From Pseudomonas viridiflava (lineage in GTDB: Bacteria; Pseudomonadota; Gammaproteobacteria; Pseudomonadales; Pseudomonadaceae), in assembly GCF_900582195.1 (NCBI RefSeq), contig NZ_UTHA01000048.1:1-64000 (forward strand): a stretch of 64,000 nucleotides of DNA. The letters are read 5' to 3'. This document shows, piece by piece, positions 54,026 through 62,143 of this stretch. The notes beneath the pieces were generated by a model. It had not been told where the DNA came from. It saw nothing but the letters and a program-made list of their open reading frames with translations, and searched no databases. The translations under genes and the position numbers were made by a program. Position 1 is the first letter of the stretch, and every line of letters begins with the position of its first letter.

Positions 54026-54037
54026 ATTGTGTACAAT
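54026..54037. promoter_or_regulatory. Candidate GntR operator upstream of the GntR gene
   Basis: ATTGTGTACAAT: perfect ATTGT/ACAAT half-sites around GT. The core TGTGTACA is shared in form with the dyads at 6386 and 6651. Lies 94 bp before the GntR ATG. Confidence 0.45.
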
Positions 54038-54130
54038 CGCGCTGTTTTTTTACGCGATACTTGCCAGCGACCTACTGTGCCGTATTACAGTCACGGTCTA
54101 TTCGCCGCAGTTCTCCCGACTCGAGTGCCC

Positions 54131-54895
54131 ATGAACGAACAGTTGCAACCCCTCAAGAAACAACCGCGAGCAGGCAAAGCCGGCCGTAGCGGAACCCAGG
54201 ACGATATTGTCTACGCGCATATCTTCGAGGCCATCCTCGAACAGCGTCTGGCGCCCGGCACAAAATTGAGCGAAGAAGCGCTGGGGGAAATCTTTGGGGT
54301 CAGCCGCACCATCATTCGCCGCGCGCTGTCGCGTCTGGCCCATGAAGGCGTGGTGCTGTTGCGGCCGAACCGTGGCGCCGTGGTCGCCAGCCCGAGTGTC
54401 GAGGAGGCGCGTCAGGTGTTCCTCGCCCGTCGCCTGGTCGAACGCGCGATCACCGAACTGGCGGTGCAACACGCCACCGCCGAGCAGATCGCCGAGCTGC
54501 GCCAGATGGTCAACGACGAACGCGACAGCTTCTCCCGTGGCGATCGCGGCGCCGGTATTCGTCTGTCGGGCGAATTCCACCTGAAACTGGCGGAAGCGGC
54601 GATGAACGCTCCGTTGATCAGCTTCCAGCGCAGCCTGGTTTCGCAGACATCGCTGATCATTGCTCAGTATGAAAGCGGCAACCGTTCGCACTGCTCATAT
54701 GACGAACACACCCAGTTGATCGACGCGATCGAGAAGCGCGACGGTGAGCTGGCGGTGAATCTGATGATGCATCACATGGATCACATCGACAGCAAGCTCA
54801 ACCTCGATGAGGAAGGTGCTTCGGATGATCTGCATGCGGTGTTCTCGCATTTGTTGCAGACCAAGAAGCCGGGGCGTCCAGCGGCCAAGCTCTGA
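54131..54895 (+). CDS. GntR/FCD-family regulator, probably of purine catabolism
   Basis: 254 residues. Winged helix-turn-helix (TKLSEEALGEIFGVSRTII, then RRALSRLAHEGVVLL) and a C-terminal FCD helical domain with ligand/metal histidines (GEFHLKLAE, MMHHMDH). The ATG at 54131 is chosen by the conserved core; the longer frame from 54011 would run through the candidate operator. Converges on guaD and is divergent from the BenE-type permease, so it may control either. Confidence 0.88.
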   Translation: MNEQLQPLKKQPRAGKAGRSGTQDDIVYAHIFEAILEQRLAPGTKLSEEALGEIFGVSRTIIRRALSRLAHEGVVLLRPNRGAVVASPSVEEARQVFLARRLVERAITELAVQHATAEQIAELRQMVNDERDSFSRGDRGAGIRLSGEFHLKLAEAAMNAPLISFQRSLVSQTSLIIAQYESGNRSHCSYDEHTQLIDAIEKRDGELAVNLMMHHMDHIDSKLNLDEEGASDDLHAVFSHLLQTKKPGRPAAKL

Positions 54896-54914
54896 CTGAC
54901 ACCGAGTCGACCCC

Positions 54915-54979
54915 TTCGCGAGCAAGCTCGCTCCCACATTTGAAATGCATTCCCATGTGGGAGCGAGCTTGCTCGCGAA
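54915..54979. repeat. REP pair (inverted)
   Basis: Two opposed REP palindromes between the convergent GntR and guaD genes. Confidence 0.93.
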
Positions 54980-54997
54980 GGCGATCTGACAGGCAAC

Positions 54998-55036
54998 AAA
55001 AATCCCCCGGGGTGAACACCACCGGGGGATTTTTTA
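54998..55036. terminator. Rho-independent terminator between GntR gene and guaD
   Basis: AAAATCCCCCGG and CCGGGGGATTTTTT flank an 11-base loop; A- and T-tracts allow function in both directions. Confidence 0.9.
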
Positions 55037-55050
55037 TGCCTTGGAAAAAC

Positions 55051-56355
55051 TCAGCGCTGATGCACCAGCGCACCCGCCGCATACGTCTGCTGCACCGTGC
55101 GGTCATCGCCCAGCGTCATCAATACAAACAACGTCTCGGCAATGTTATTGGCCTGCTTCAAGCGATAGCTCAGCAGCGGCGTAGCGTTGTAATCCAGCAC
55201 CAGGAAGTCAGCGTCGGACCCCGGTTGCAGGTTGCCGATCTTGTCTTCCAGGCGCAGCGCCCGCGCACCACCCAGTGTCGCCAGATACAGCGACTTGAAC
55301 GGGCTCAGGCGCGCACCTTGCAACTGCATCACTTTGTACGCTTCGTTCAGTGTTTGCAGCAGCGAGAAACTGGTGCCGCCACCAACGTCAGTGCCCAGGC
55401 CGACATTGAGTTTGTGCTTCTCGGCCATCGGCAAGTTGAACAGACCGCTACCGAGGAACAGGTTTGACGTCGGGCAGAACGAGATCGCCGAGCCGGTTTC
55501 CGCCAGGCGCGCGCATTCGTCGTCGCACAGGTGCACACCGTGGGCGAACACCGAGCGCTCGCCGAGCAGTTGGTAGTGATCGTAAACGTCGAGGTAGCCC
55601 TTGCGCTCCGGGAACAGCTCCTTGACCCACTCGATTTCCTTGAGGTTTTCGCTGATGTGGGTCTGCATGTACAGATCCGGGTACTCGGTCAGCAGCTGGC
55701 CGGCGAGTGTCAGTTGTTCCGGGGTGCTGGTCGGTGCGAAGCGCGGAGTCACCGCATAGTGCAGACGACCCTTGCCATGCCAACGCTCGATCAGCGCTTT
55801 GCTGTCGACGTAGCTCGATTCGGCGGTGTCGGTCAGATAATCCGGCGCGTTGCGGTCCATCATCACCTTACCGGCGATCATCCGCAGGTCGAGCTTCTCG
55901 GCCGCTTCGAAGAACGAGTTCACCGACTGCGGGTGCACGCTGCCGAACACCAGCGCAGTGGTGGTGCCGTTGCGCAGCAGTTCTTTGACGAAAATGTCAG
56001 CGACTTCATCGGCGTGAGCCTTGTCGCCGAACTGGCTTTCGCACGGGAAGGTGTAGGTGTTGAGCCAGTCGAGCAGTTGCTCTCCGTAGGCGCCGACCAT
56101 GCCGGTTTGCGGAAAGTGAATGTGGGTGTCGATGAAGCCCGGGGTGATCAACGCGTCTTGGTAGTGCTCGATTTCGATGTCCGCCGGCAGGGTCGGCAAT
56201 AGTTCGCTGGCGTGGCCAAGGGCGCTGATCTTGCCGCCATCGACCACCAGCAGGCCATCCTCGAAATACTCGTAGGAGGCTTCGATCCCGACTTCGGCGG
56301 GGTCGGCGATGCTGTGCAGGATGGCGGCGCGGTAGGCTTTGCGAGTCAGAGGCAT
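55051..56355 (-). CDS. guaD: Guanine deaminase
   Basis: 434 residues, amidohydrolase superfamily. Converts guanine to xanthine. Metal-binding motifs: TPGFIDTHIHFPQTG near residue 70, MQTHISEN, FAHGVHL and GLGTDVGGG. The signature FIDTHIHFPQ and the following GAYGEQLLDWLNTYTFP are specific to guanine deaminases. Last gene of the xdhABC-guaD run, 13 bp after xdhC; its product feeds xanthine dehydrogenase encoded upstream. Confidence 0.96.
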   Translation of the reverse strand: MPLTRKAYRAAILHSIADPAEVGIEASYEYFEDGLLVVDGGKISALGHASELLPTLPADIEIEHYQDALITPGFIDTHIHFPQTGMVGAYGEQLLDWLNTYTFPCESQFGDKAHADEVADIFVKELLRNGTTTALVFGSVHPQSVNSFFEAAEKLDLRMIAGKVMMDRNAPDYLTDTAESSYVDSKALIERWHGKGRLHYAVTPRFAPTSTPEQLTLAGQLLTEYPDLYMQTHISENLKEIEWVKELFPERKGYLDVYDHYQLLGERSVFAHGVHLCDDECARLAETGSAISFCPTSNLFLGSGLFNLPMAEKHKLNVGLGTDVGGGTSFSLLQTLNEAYKVMQLQGARLSPFKSLYLATLGGARALRLEDKIGNLQPGSDADFLVLDYNATPLLSYRLKQANNIAETLFVLMTLGDDRTVQQTYAAGALVHQR

Positions 56356-56368
56356 GAGGGTTCTCTAA

Positions 56369-57226
56369 TCAGTTTGAGGCTTTGAGTTTGGTCGCCTGAC
56401 TGCGCCGCGAAACCGGCAGCAGTTTGGCAATCGGTTCGGCGCTGGCAGTCTGCTGGCCGAAGTTGGCGTTGTAGGTGGCGATGATTTCGCCGGCGATGGA
56501 GATGGCGATTTCCACAGGCAGTTTGCCTTTGACTTCGCCGATGCCCATCGGGCAGCGCATGCGTTGCACGACGCCGCTGTCGAAGCCGCGATCACGCAAG
56601 CGGTGTTCGAACTTCACGCGTTTGGTCTTCGAACCGATCAGGCCGAAGTAGGCGAAGTCGTTGCGCTTGAGGATCGCAGCCGTGAGTTCAAGGTCGAGCT
56701 GATGGTTGTGGGTCATGACGATGCAATAACTGCCGGCGGGCAGGTCATCGATTTCATCCACAGGCTCTTCGGCGACGATTTTACGCACGCCGTGGGGGAC
56801 GTGTTCGGGGAATTCGGCCTCGCGCGAATCGATCCAGCGCACCCGGCAGGGCAGGCTGGCGAGCAATGGCACCAAGGCGCGGCCAACGTGACCGGCACCG
56901 AACACGGCGATTTGCGCCTGCACCTGGCCCATCGGTTCGAACAGCAACACGGTGGCGCCGCCGCAGCACTGGCCCAGGCTGGCGCCGAGGCTGAAGCGCT
57001 CCAGATGAGTGTCCTGCTTGCCGCTGGCGAGCATCTCGCGGGCGATCTGCATGGCTTTGTATTCCAGATGCCCGCCACCAATGGTGTCGAAGCTCCGGTT
57101 AGCGCTGATGACCATTTTCGAGCCGGCGTTGCGTGGCGTCGAGCCGAGTTCTTCGATGATCGTCACCAGCACACAGGGTTCGCCCTGGTTCTGCAGGTCG
57201 GCGAGGGCGTCGATCCAGTTGTACAT
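56369..57226 (-). CDS. xdhC: Xanthine dehydrogenase accessory protein XdhC
   Basis: 285 residues. Binds and sulfurates the molybdenum cofactor and inserts it into XdhB. The N-terminal XdhC/CoxI domain holds GSTPRNAGSKMV and a paired cysteine GQCCGG; the C-terminal Rossmann domain begins VFGAGHVGRALVPLL and includes MTHNHQLDLEL. Separated from xdhB by 140 bp containing a REP pair. Confidence 0.95.
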   Translation of the reverse strand: MYNWIDALADLQNQGEPCVLVTIIEELGSTPRNAGSKMVISANRSFDTIGGGHLEYKAMQIAREMLASGKQDTHLERFSLGASLGQCCGGATVLLFEPMGQVQAQIAVFGAGHVGRALVPLLASLPCRVRWIDSREAEFPEHVPHGVRKIVAEEPVDEIDDLPAGSYCIVMTHNHQLDLELTAAILKRNDFAYFGLIGSKTKRVKFEHRLRDRGFDSGVVQRMRCPMGIGEVKGKLPVEIAISIAGEIIATYNANFGQQTASAEPIAKLLPVSRRSQATKLKASN

Positions 57227-57263
57227 ATGTCACCCCTACAACATCGTTGTCTGTTCGGGCCTC

Positions 57264-57349
57264 TTCGCGAGCAAGCTCGCTCCCACATTTGGATTTGTAC
57301 AAGTCCAACAGTCAGCACAAATCCCTGTGGGAGCGAGCTTGCTCGCGAA
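57264..57349. repeat. REP pair (inverted) inside the xdh operon
   Basis: Two opposed REP palindromes between xdhB and xdhC. Placement between co-directional genes may reduce distal expression. Confidence 0.93.
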
Positions 57350-57366
57350 TGGCCGCGCCTCGGTCT

Positions 57367-59766
57367 TTAGAGCGGAGCCAACTCGGTTTCAGCTTCAACG
57401 GCTTTCACCGCCTTCAACTGCCGCATCTGCTCACACCCCCACAACACTCGCTCCGGGGTCGCCGGCGCATCAATCTGCGGCTGATGCTTGTAGTCACCGA
57501 GGCTCGCCACCGCATCCTTGATCGCACACCACGAGGCAATCCCGAGCATGAACGGCGGTTCACCGACAGCCTTGGAATGGAACACCGTGTCTTCCGGGTT
57601 TTTGCGGTTTTCCACCAGCTTCACGCGCAGGTCGAGCGGCATGTCCGCTACCGCCGGAATCTTGTAGCTGGCCGGGCCGTTGGTCATCAGCTTGCCTTTG
57701 TTGTTCCAGACCAGCTCTTCCATGGTCAGCCAGCCCATGCCCTGGATGAACCCACCTTCGACCTGACCGATGTCGATGGACGGGTTCAGCGATGCGCCGA
57801 CGTCGTGAAGAATGTCGGTACGCAACATCTTGTACTCGCCGGTCAAGGTGTCGACGATCACTTCGCAGCACGCCGCGCCGAAGGCGAAGTAGTAGAACGG
57901 CCGGCCGCGGGCCTGGCTGCGGTCGTAGTAGATTTTCGGGGTCTTGTAGAAGCCGGTGCTCGACAGCGACACCTGATTGAAATACGCCTGCTGGATCAGC
58001 GCTTCAAAAGTCAGAATGTGATCGCGCACGCGCACATGGCCGTTGTGGAATTCGACGTCTTCCTCAGTGACTTTGAAGTGGCGGGCAGCGAATTCGACCA
58101 GACGTTTCTTGATGATTTCTGCCGCGTTCTGCGCCGCTTTGCCGTTCAAGTCCGCACCGCTGGAGGCCGCTGTCGGCGAGGTGTTCGGCACCTTGTCGGT
58201 GTTGGTTGCGGTGATCTGTACACGGTCGATTTCCACCTGGAACACTTCGGCCACGACCTGCGCGACTTTGGTGTTCAGACCCTGGCCCATCTCCGTGCCG
58301 CCATGGTTCAAGTGGATGCTGCCGTCGGTGTAGATGTGGATCAGCGCACCAGCCTGGTTCAAGAAGCTGGCGGTGAAGGAAATACCGAATTTCACCGGGG
58401 TCAGCGCCAGGCCTTTTTTCAGGATCGGGCTATTGGCGTTGTAGCGACGGATCGCTTCGCGGCGCTCGTGATACTGGCTGCTTGCTTCCAGTTCGGCGGT
58501 CATCTCTTCGAGCATGTTGTGCTCGACGGTCTGGTAGTAGTGGGTGACGTTGCGCTCGGTCTTGCCGTAGTAGTTGGCCTTGCGCACCGCGAGTGGGTCG
58601 AGTTGCAGGTGACGGGCAATCGCGTCCATCACTTCCTCGATCGCGACCATGCCTTGCGGGCCACCGAAACCACGGTAAGCGGTGTTCGACGCGGTGTTGG
58701 TCTTGCAGCGGTGACCGTTGATGGTCGCATCGCCGAGGTAGTACGAGTTGTCCGAGTGGAACATCGCCCGGTCAACGATCGACGCCGACAGGTCCGGCGA
58801 GCAGCCGCAGTTGCCGGCCAGATCCATGTTGATCCCGTGCAGACGCCCGGTGCTGTCGAAGCCGACGTCGTACTCGACGTAGAACGGGTGACGCTTGCCG
58901 GTCATCAGCATGTCTTCGACGCGCGGCAGGCGCATCTTGGTCGGCTGGCCGGTGAGGTGCGCAACCACCGCGCACAGGCACGCCGGGCTGGCGGCCTGGG
59001 TTTCCTTGCCGCCGAAACCACCGCCCATGCGGCGCATGTCGACAACGATTTTGTTCATCGACACGTCGAGCACTTCGGCGACCAGTTTCTGCACTTCGGT
59101 CGGGTTCTGCGTCGAGCAGTAAACGATCATGCCGCCGTCTTCGGTCGGCATCACCGAGGAGATTTGCGTCTCCAGGTAAAAGTGTTCCTGACCGCCGATG
59201 TGCAGCGTGCCTTGAATGCGGTGTTCAGCCGTTGCCAGCGCGGAAGCCGAATCGCCGCGCTGGTGGGTGTGGCTGTCGAGGACGAAATGGCGTTTGCGCA
59301 AGGCTTCGACCACATCGAGCACCGGCTCGAGATCTTCGTATTCGATGATCGCGGCCATCGCGGCTTTACGCGCGGTTTCCAGGTCTTTCGCCGCGACGGC
59401 GAGCACCGGTTGACCGACGAATTGCACATCATCGATGGCCAGCAGCGGGTCGCCCGGCATCAGCGGGCCGATGTCTTTCAGGCCCGGCACGTCTTCGTGG
59501 GTGATGGCGATGCGCACGCCTTCGAAGGCATAGCACGGCGAGGTGTCGATGCTGATGATTTTCGCGTGGGCGCGGTCCGACAGGCGTGCGTACAGGTGCA
59601 ACTGGTTCGGAAACTCCAGGCGATCATCGATGTACTGCGCTTCACCGGAAACGTGCTTGGCGGCGCTGTCGTGCTTGACGCTGCGGCCGACACCGGAGGT
59701 CAGGTCCTTGGCGAACAATTCAGCCAGTTCAGCTTGAGTTTTCTCTACGCCGTGATGGTTAGACAT
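57367..59766 (-). CDS. xdhB: Xanthine dehydrogenase molybdopterin-binding subunit
   Basis: 799 residues. Oxidises hypoxanthine/xanthine to urate with XdhA. Begins with the hammerhead domain (GVGRSVKHDSAAKHVSGEAQ) and continues with MoCo-binding segments GGGFGGKETQA, NTAYRGFGGPQGM and EMGQGLNTKVAQV; the C-terminal catalytic Glu lies in KAVGEPPFML. Its ATG overlaps the end of xdhA by 8 bases. Confidence 0.96.
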   Translation of the reverse strand: MSNHHGVEKTQAELAELFAKDLTSGVGRSVKHDSAAKHVSGEAQYIDDRLEFPNQLHLYARLSDRAHAKIISIDTSPCYAFEGVRIAITHEDVPGLKDIGPLMPGDPLLAIDDVQFVGQPVLAVAAKDLETARKAAMAAIIEYEDLEPVLDVVEALRKRHFVLDSHTHQRGDSASALATAEHRIQGTLHIGGQEHFYLETQISSVMPTEDGGMIVYCSTQNPTEVQKLVAEVLDVSMNKIVVDMRRMGGGFGGKETQAASPACLCAVVAHLTGQPTKMRLPRVEDMLMTGKRHPFYVEYDVGFDSTGRLHGINMDLAGNCGCSPDLSASIVDRAMFHSDNSYYLGDATINGHRCKTNTASNTAYRGFGGPQGMVAIEEVMDAIARHLQLDPLAVRKANYYGKTERNVTHYYQTVEHNMLEEMTAELEASSQYHERREAIRRYNANSPILKKGLALTPVKFGISFTASFLNQAGALIHIYTDGSIHLNHGGTEMGQGLNTKVAQVVAEVFQVEIDRVQITATNTDKVPNTSPTAASSGADLNGKAAQNAAEIIKKRLVEFAARHFKVTEEDVEFHNGHVRVRDHILTFEALIQQAYFNQVSLSSTGFYKTPKIYYDRSQARGRPFYYFAFGAACCEVIVDTLTGEYKMLRTDILHDVGASLNPSIDIGQVEGGFIQGMGWLTMEELVWNNKGKLMTNGPASYKIPAVADMPLDLRVKLVENRKNPEDTVFHSKAVGEPPFMLGIASWCAIKDAVASLGDYKHQPQIDAPATPERVLWGCEQMRQLKAVKAVEAETELAPL

Positions 59767-61213
59767 AAGCGGTCACCCGAGTCTCGATGTGCGGTGTTTG
59801 CAGTTCGATGAAGTATTTGCGCAGCAGGTTCTGCGCGCTGAGCAGGCGATATTCCTTGCTGGCGCGGAAGTCCGAGAGCGGGGTGAAATCTTCCGCCAGT
59901 GCGGCGCAGGCGCGTTCGACCACGGCGCTGTTGAAAGGCTGACCCACCAGCATGGCTTCACAATGTGCCGCACGTTTCGGGATCGCGGCCATGCCGCCGA
60001 AAGCCATGCGCGCGTCGGTGATCACGCCGTTTTCGACGCGCAGGTTGAACGCGGCGCAGACGGCGGAGATGTCGTCGTCCAGACGTTTCGAGACTTTGTA
60101 GGCGCGGAACAATTGCTCAGCGCTGGCGCGTGGAACGATGATCTTCTCGATGAACTCACTTTCCTGGCGGGCCGTAACCTTGTAGTCGATAAAGTAATCC
60201 TCAAGGTTCAGCGTGCGGCGGGTTTCGCCTTTGCACAGCACCACCTGCGCGCCGAGGGCGATCAGCAGCGGCGGCGAGTCACCGATTGGCGAGGCGTTGC
60301 CGATGTTGCCGCCGAGGGTGCCTTGGTTGCGGATTTGCAGCGAGGCGAAGCGGTGCAGCAGTTCGCCGAAGTCCGGGTACTCGGCGTTCAGCGCTTCGTA
60401 GCAGTCGGAGAGGGCGGTGGCGGCGCCGATTTCGATGCGGTCTTCGAAGGTGTCGATACGCTTCATTTCCGCGACGTTGCCGACGTAGATCATCACCGGC
60501 AGGGTGCGGTGGAACTGGGTGACTTCCAGCGCCAGATCGGTACCGCCGGCGAGCAGACGCGCTTGTGGGTACGCGTCGTAGAGGTCGGCCAGATCAGCGA
60601 CGGTCAGCGGCACCAGGCAGCGCTTGTCGCCGCTGTTGAGTTCACCGATATCGGTCGGGGCGATGGCTTTCAGGCGCGCGATGGTGTCCGCTTCACGGGC
60701 ATCGAACTGATCCGGTTGCTTGCCGCAGCAGGATTGCTCGGCAGCCGCCAGAATCGGCCGGTAGCCGGTACAGCGGCAGAGATTGCCGGCCAGCGCTTCG
60801 TGGGCCTTGGCGTGATCCGGTGCATCGCTGTTCTTTTGCAGGGCGAATAGCGACATGACAAAGCCGGGAGTGCAGAAGCCGCACTGCGAGCCGTGGCACT
60901 CGACCATGGCTTTCTGCACGCTGTGCAGTTCGCCTTGATGTTTGAGGTCTTCGACGCTGATCAGTTGTTTGCCGTGCAGCGACGAGACGAACGTCAGGCA
61001 CGAATTGAGGCTGCGATAGCGAATGTGTTCGCGACCCTCGTCATCCGTTTGCAACTCGCCGACTACTACGGTGCAGGCGCCGCAGTCACCGCTGGCGCAA
61101 CCTTCTTTGGTGCCGGACTTGCCCACGTGTTCACGCAGGTAATTGAGCACAGTCAGATTCGGGTCCAGGGCGTGCTCGCTACGGAGTTCCTGGTTAAGTA
61201 AAAACTGGATCAC
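59759..61213 (-). CDS. xdhA: Xanthine dehydrogenase small subunit (FAD and 2x[2Fe-2S])
   Basis: 484 residues. N-terminal ferredoxin-type cluster (CASGDCGACTVVV), second helical cluster domain (CGFCTPGFVMSL, NLCRCTGYRPI), then the FAD-binding domain (LLAGGTDLALEV; TLGGNIGNASPIGDS) and CO dehydrogenase flavoprotein C-terminal domain. Passes electrons from XdhB to NAD. The start is GTG at 61213, supported by GAGG six bases upstream. First gene of xdhABC-guaD. Confidence 0.95.
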   Translation of the reverse strand: MIQFLLNQELRSEHALDPNLTVLNYLREHVGKSGTKEGCASGDCGACTVVVGELQTDDEGREHIRYRSLNSCLTFVSSLHGKQLISVEDLKHQGELHSVQKAMVECHGSQCGFCTPGFVMSLFALQKNSDAPDHAKAHEALAGNLCRCTGYRPILAAAEQSCCGKQPDQFDAREADTIARLKAIAPTDIGELNSGDKRCLVPLTVADLADLYDAYPQARLLAGGTDLALEVTQFHRTLPVMIYVGNVAEMKRIDTFEDRIEIGAATALSDCYEALNAEYPDFGELLHRFASLQIRNQGTLGGNIGNASPIGDSPPLLIALGAQVVLCKGETRRTLNLEDYFIDYKVTARQESEFIEKIIVPRASAEQLFRAYKVSKRLDDDISAVCAAFNLRVENGVITDARMAFGGMAAIPKRAAHCEAMLVGQPFNSAVVERACAALAEDFTPLSDFRASKEYRLLSAQNLLRKYFIELQTPHIETRVTAYV

Positions 61214-61271
61214 GGAAGGCCTCGCAGACTCATTATTGTTGTTAACCGACGTGAACCGAATTTAGCAGGTC

Positions 61272-61285
61272 TGACTTTTCGGTCA
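61272..61285. promoter_or_regulatory. Operator-like dyad 1, xdhA/GntR divergent region
   Basis: TGAC-N6-GTCA. It is one of two sites with this form, 23 bp apart centre to centre (about two helical turns). Confidence 0.45.
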
Positions 61286-61293
61286 ATGGTTTT

Positions 61294-61309
61294 CTGACTT
61301 AAAGGTCAG
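61294..61309. promoter_or_regulatory. Operator-like dyad 2, xdhA/GntR divergent region
   Basis: CTGAC-TTAAAG-GTCAG, perfect half-sites, same spacing as dyad 1. Confidence 0.48.
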
Positions 61310-61350
61310 GAAAATGCCTTTCGTCGATCGACAACGTGTCTATTCAGTAT

Positions 61351-61366
61351 TGACCCTCATCGGTCA
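61351..61366. promoter_or_regulatory. Operator-like dyad 3, xdhA/GntR divergent region
   Basis: TGACC-CTCATC-GGTCA; same TGAC/GTCA ends but two bases wider than dyads 1 and 2. Confidence 0.35.
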
Positions 61367-61481
61367 CCTCGCTTTTTTGCGGGAATCGTGCCAAAAACCG
61401 CTGAGTGGGCACTCCGCCATGAGCCTGCATTTGCGCTACACTGCGCCGCTTGTGCAGATCGATAGAGTTTGAAGGACAACC

Positions 61482-62141
61482 ATGACGTTCAAGGCGCCGG
61501 ACAGCCTCGCCGAGCAAATCGCTCACCACCTCGCCGAACGCATCATTCGTGGCGAAATGAAGCCGGGAGAGCGCATCCAGGAACAGAAGGTCACGCTGGC
61601 GCTGAACGTCAGCCGCGGTTCGGTCCGTGAAGCCTTGCTGATCCTCGAGCGCCGCCACCTGATCGCGATCCTGCCGCGTCGTGGCGCGCACGTCACCGAG
61701 CTGACGCCGCACAAGGTGCAGAGCCTGTGCACGCTGATGAGCGAGCTGTACATCCTGCTCGGCAATTCAGTGGCCAATGGCTGGCAAGTGCAGTCGGACA
61801 TGGCGCCGTTCGTGCAGATCCAGCAGCGCCTGACCGCCAGCTACGAGCGTCAGGACATCCGCAGCTTCGTCGACGACAGCTTCAGCGTGATGCGCGCCGC
61901 CTATCCGTTCGCCAACAACCCGTACCTGCAAGAGACCGTCGAGAACCTGCAGCCGGCCATGAGCCGCGCCTACTTTCTCGCCCTCGAACAGCGCAAGGCT
62001 TCAATGAGCGAGTTCCTCGAATTGTTCGAACGCTTGCTCGCCGCCGTACTCGCCCGTGATTTGCCGCAGATCCGCATCGTGCTGACGGCTTACGCCCAGC
62101 GCAGCAGCGATCTGGTGGTTTCCGCCCTGACGGTTGCCTAA
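61482..62141 (+). CDS. GntR/FCD-family regulator, divergent from xdhA
   Basis: 219 residues. N-terminal winged helix-turn-helix (GERIQEQKVTLALNVSRGSV, then REALLILERRHLIAI) and a C-terminal helical ligand domain. It shares a 268-bp control region with xdhA that contains three TGAC...GTCA dyads, so it likely regulates xanthine dehydrogenase. GGAC 4 bases before the ATG. Ends 2 bp before smc. Confidence 0.9.
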   Translation: MTFKAPDSLAEQIAHHLAERIIRGEMKPGERIQEQKVTLALNVSRGSVREALLILERRHLIAILPRRGAHVTELTPHKVQSLCTLMSELYILLGNSVANGWQVQSDMAPFVQIQQRLTASYERQDIRSFVDDSFSVMRAAYPFANNPYLQETVENLQPAMSRAYFLALEQRKASMSEFLELFERLLAAVLARDLPQIRIVLTAYAQRSSDLVVSALTVA

Positions 62142-62143
62142 GC

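Noticed and set aside
57247..59811. 854-codon open frame antisense to xdhB
   Set aside because: It mirrors the xdhB gene; the protein is low in structure and rich in His, Arg and Val. Long antisense frames arise from GC-rich third positions, and xdhB carries all family motifs.
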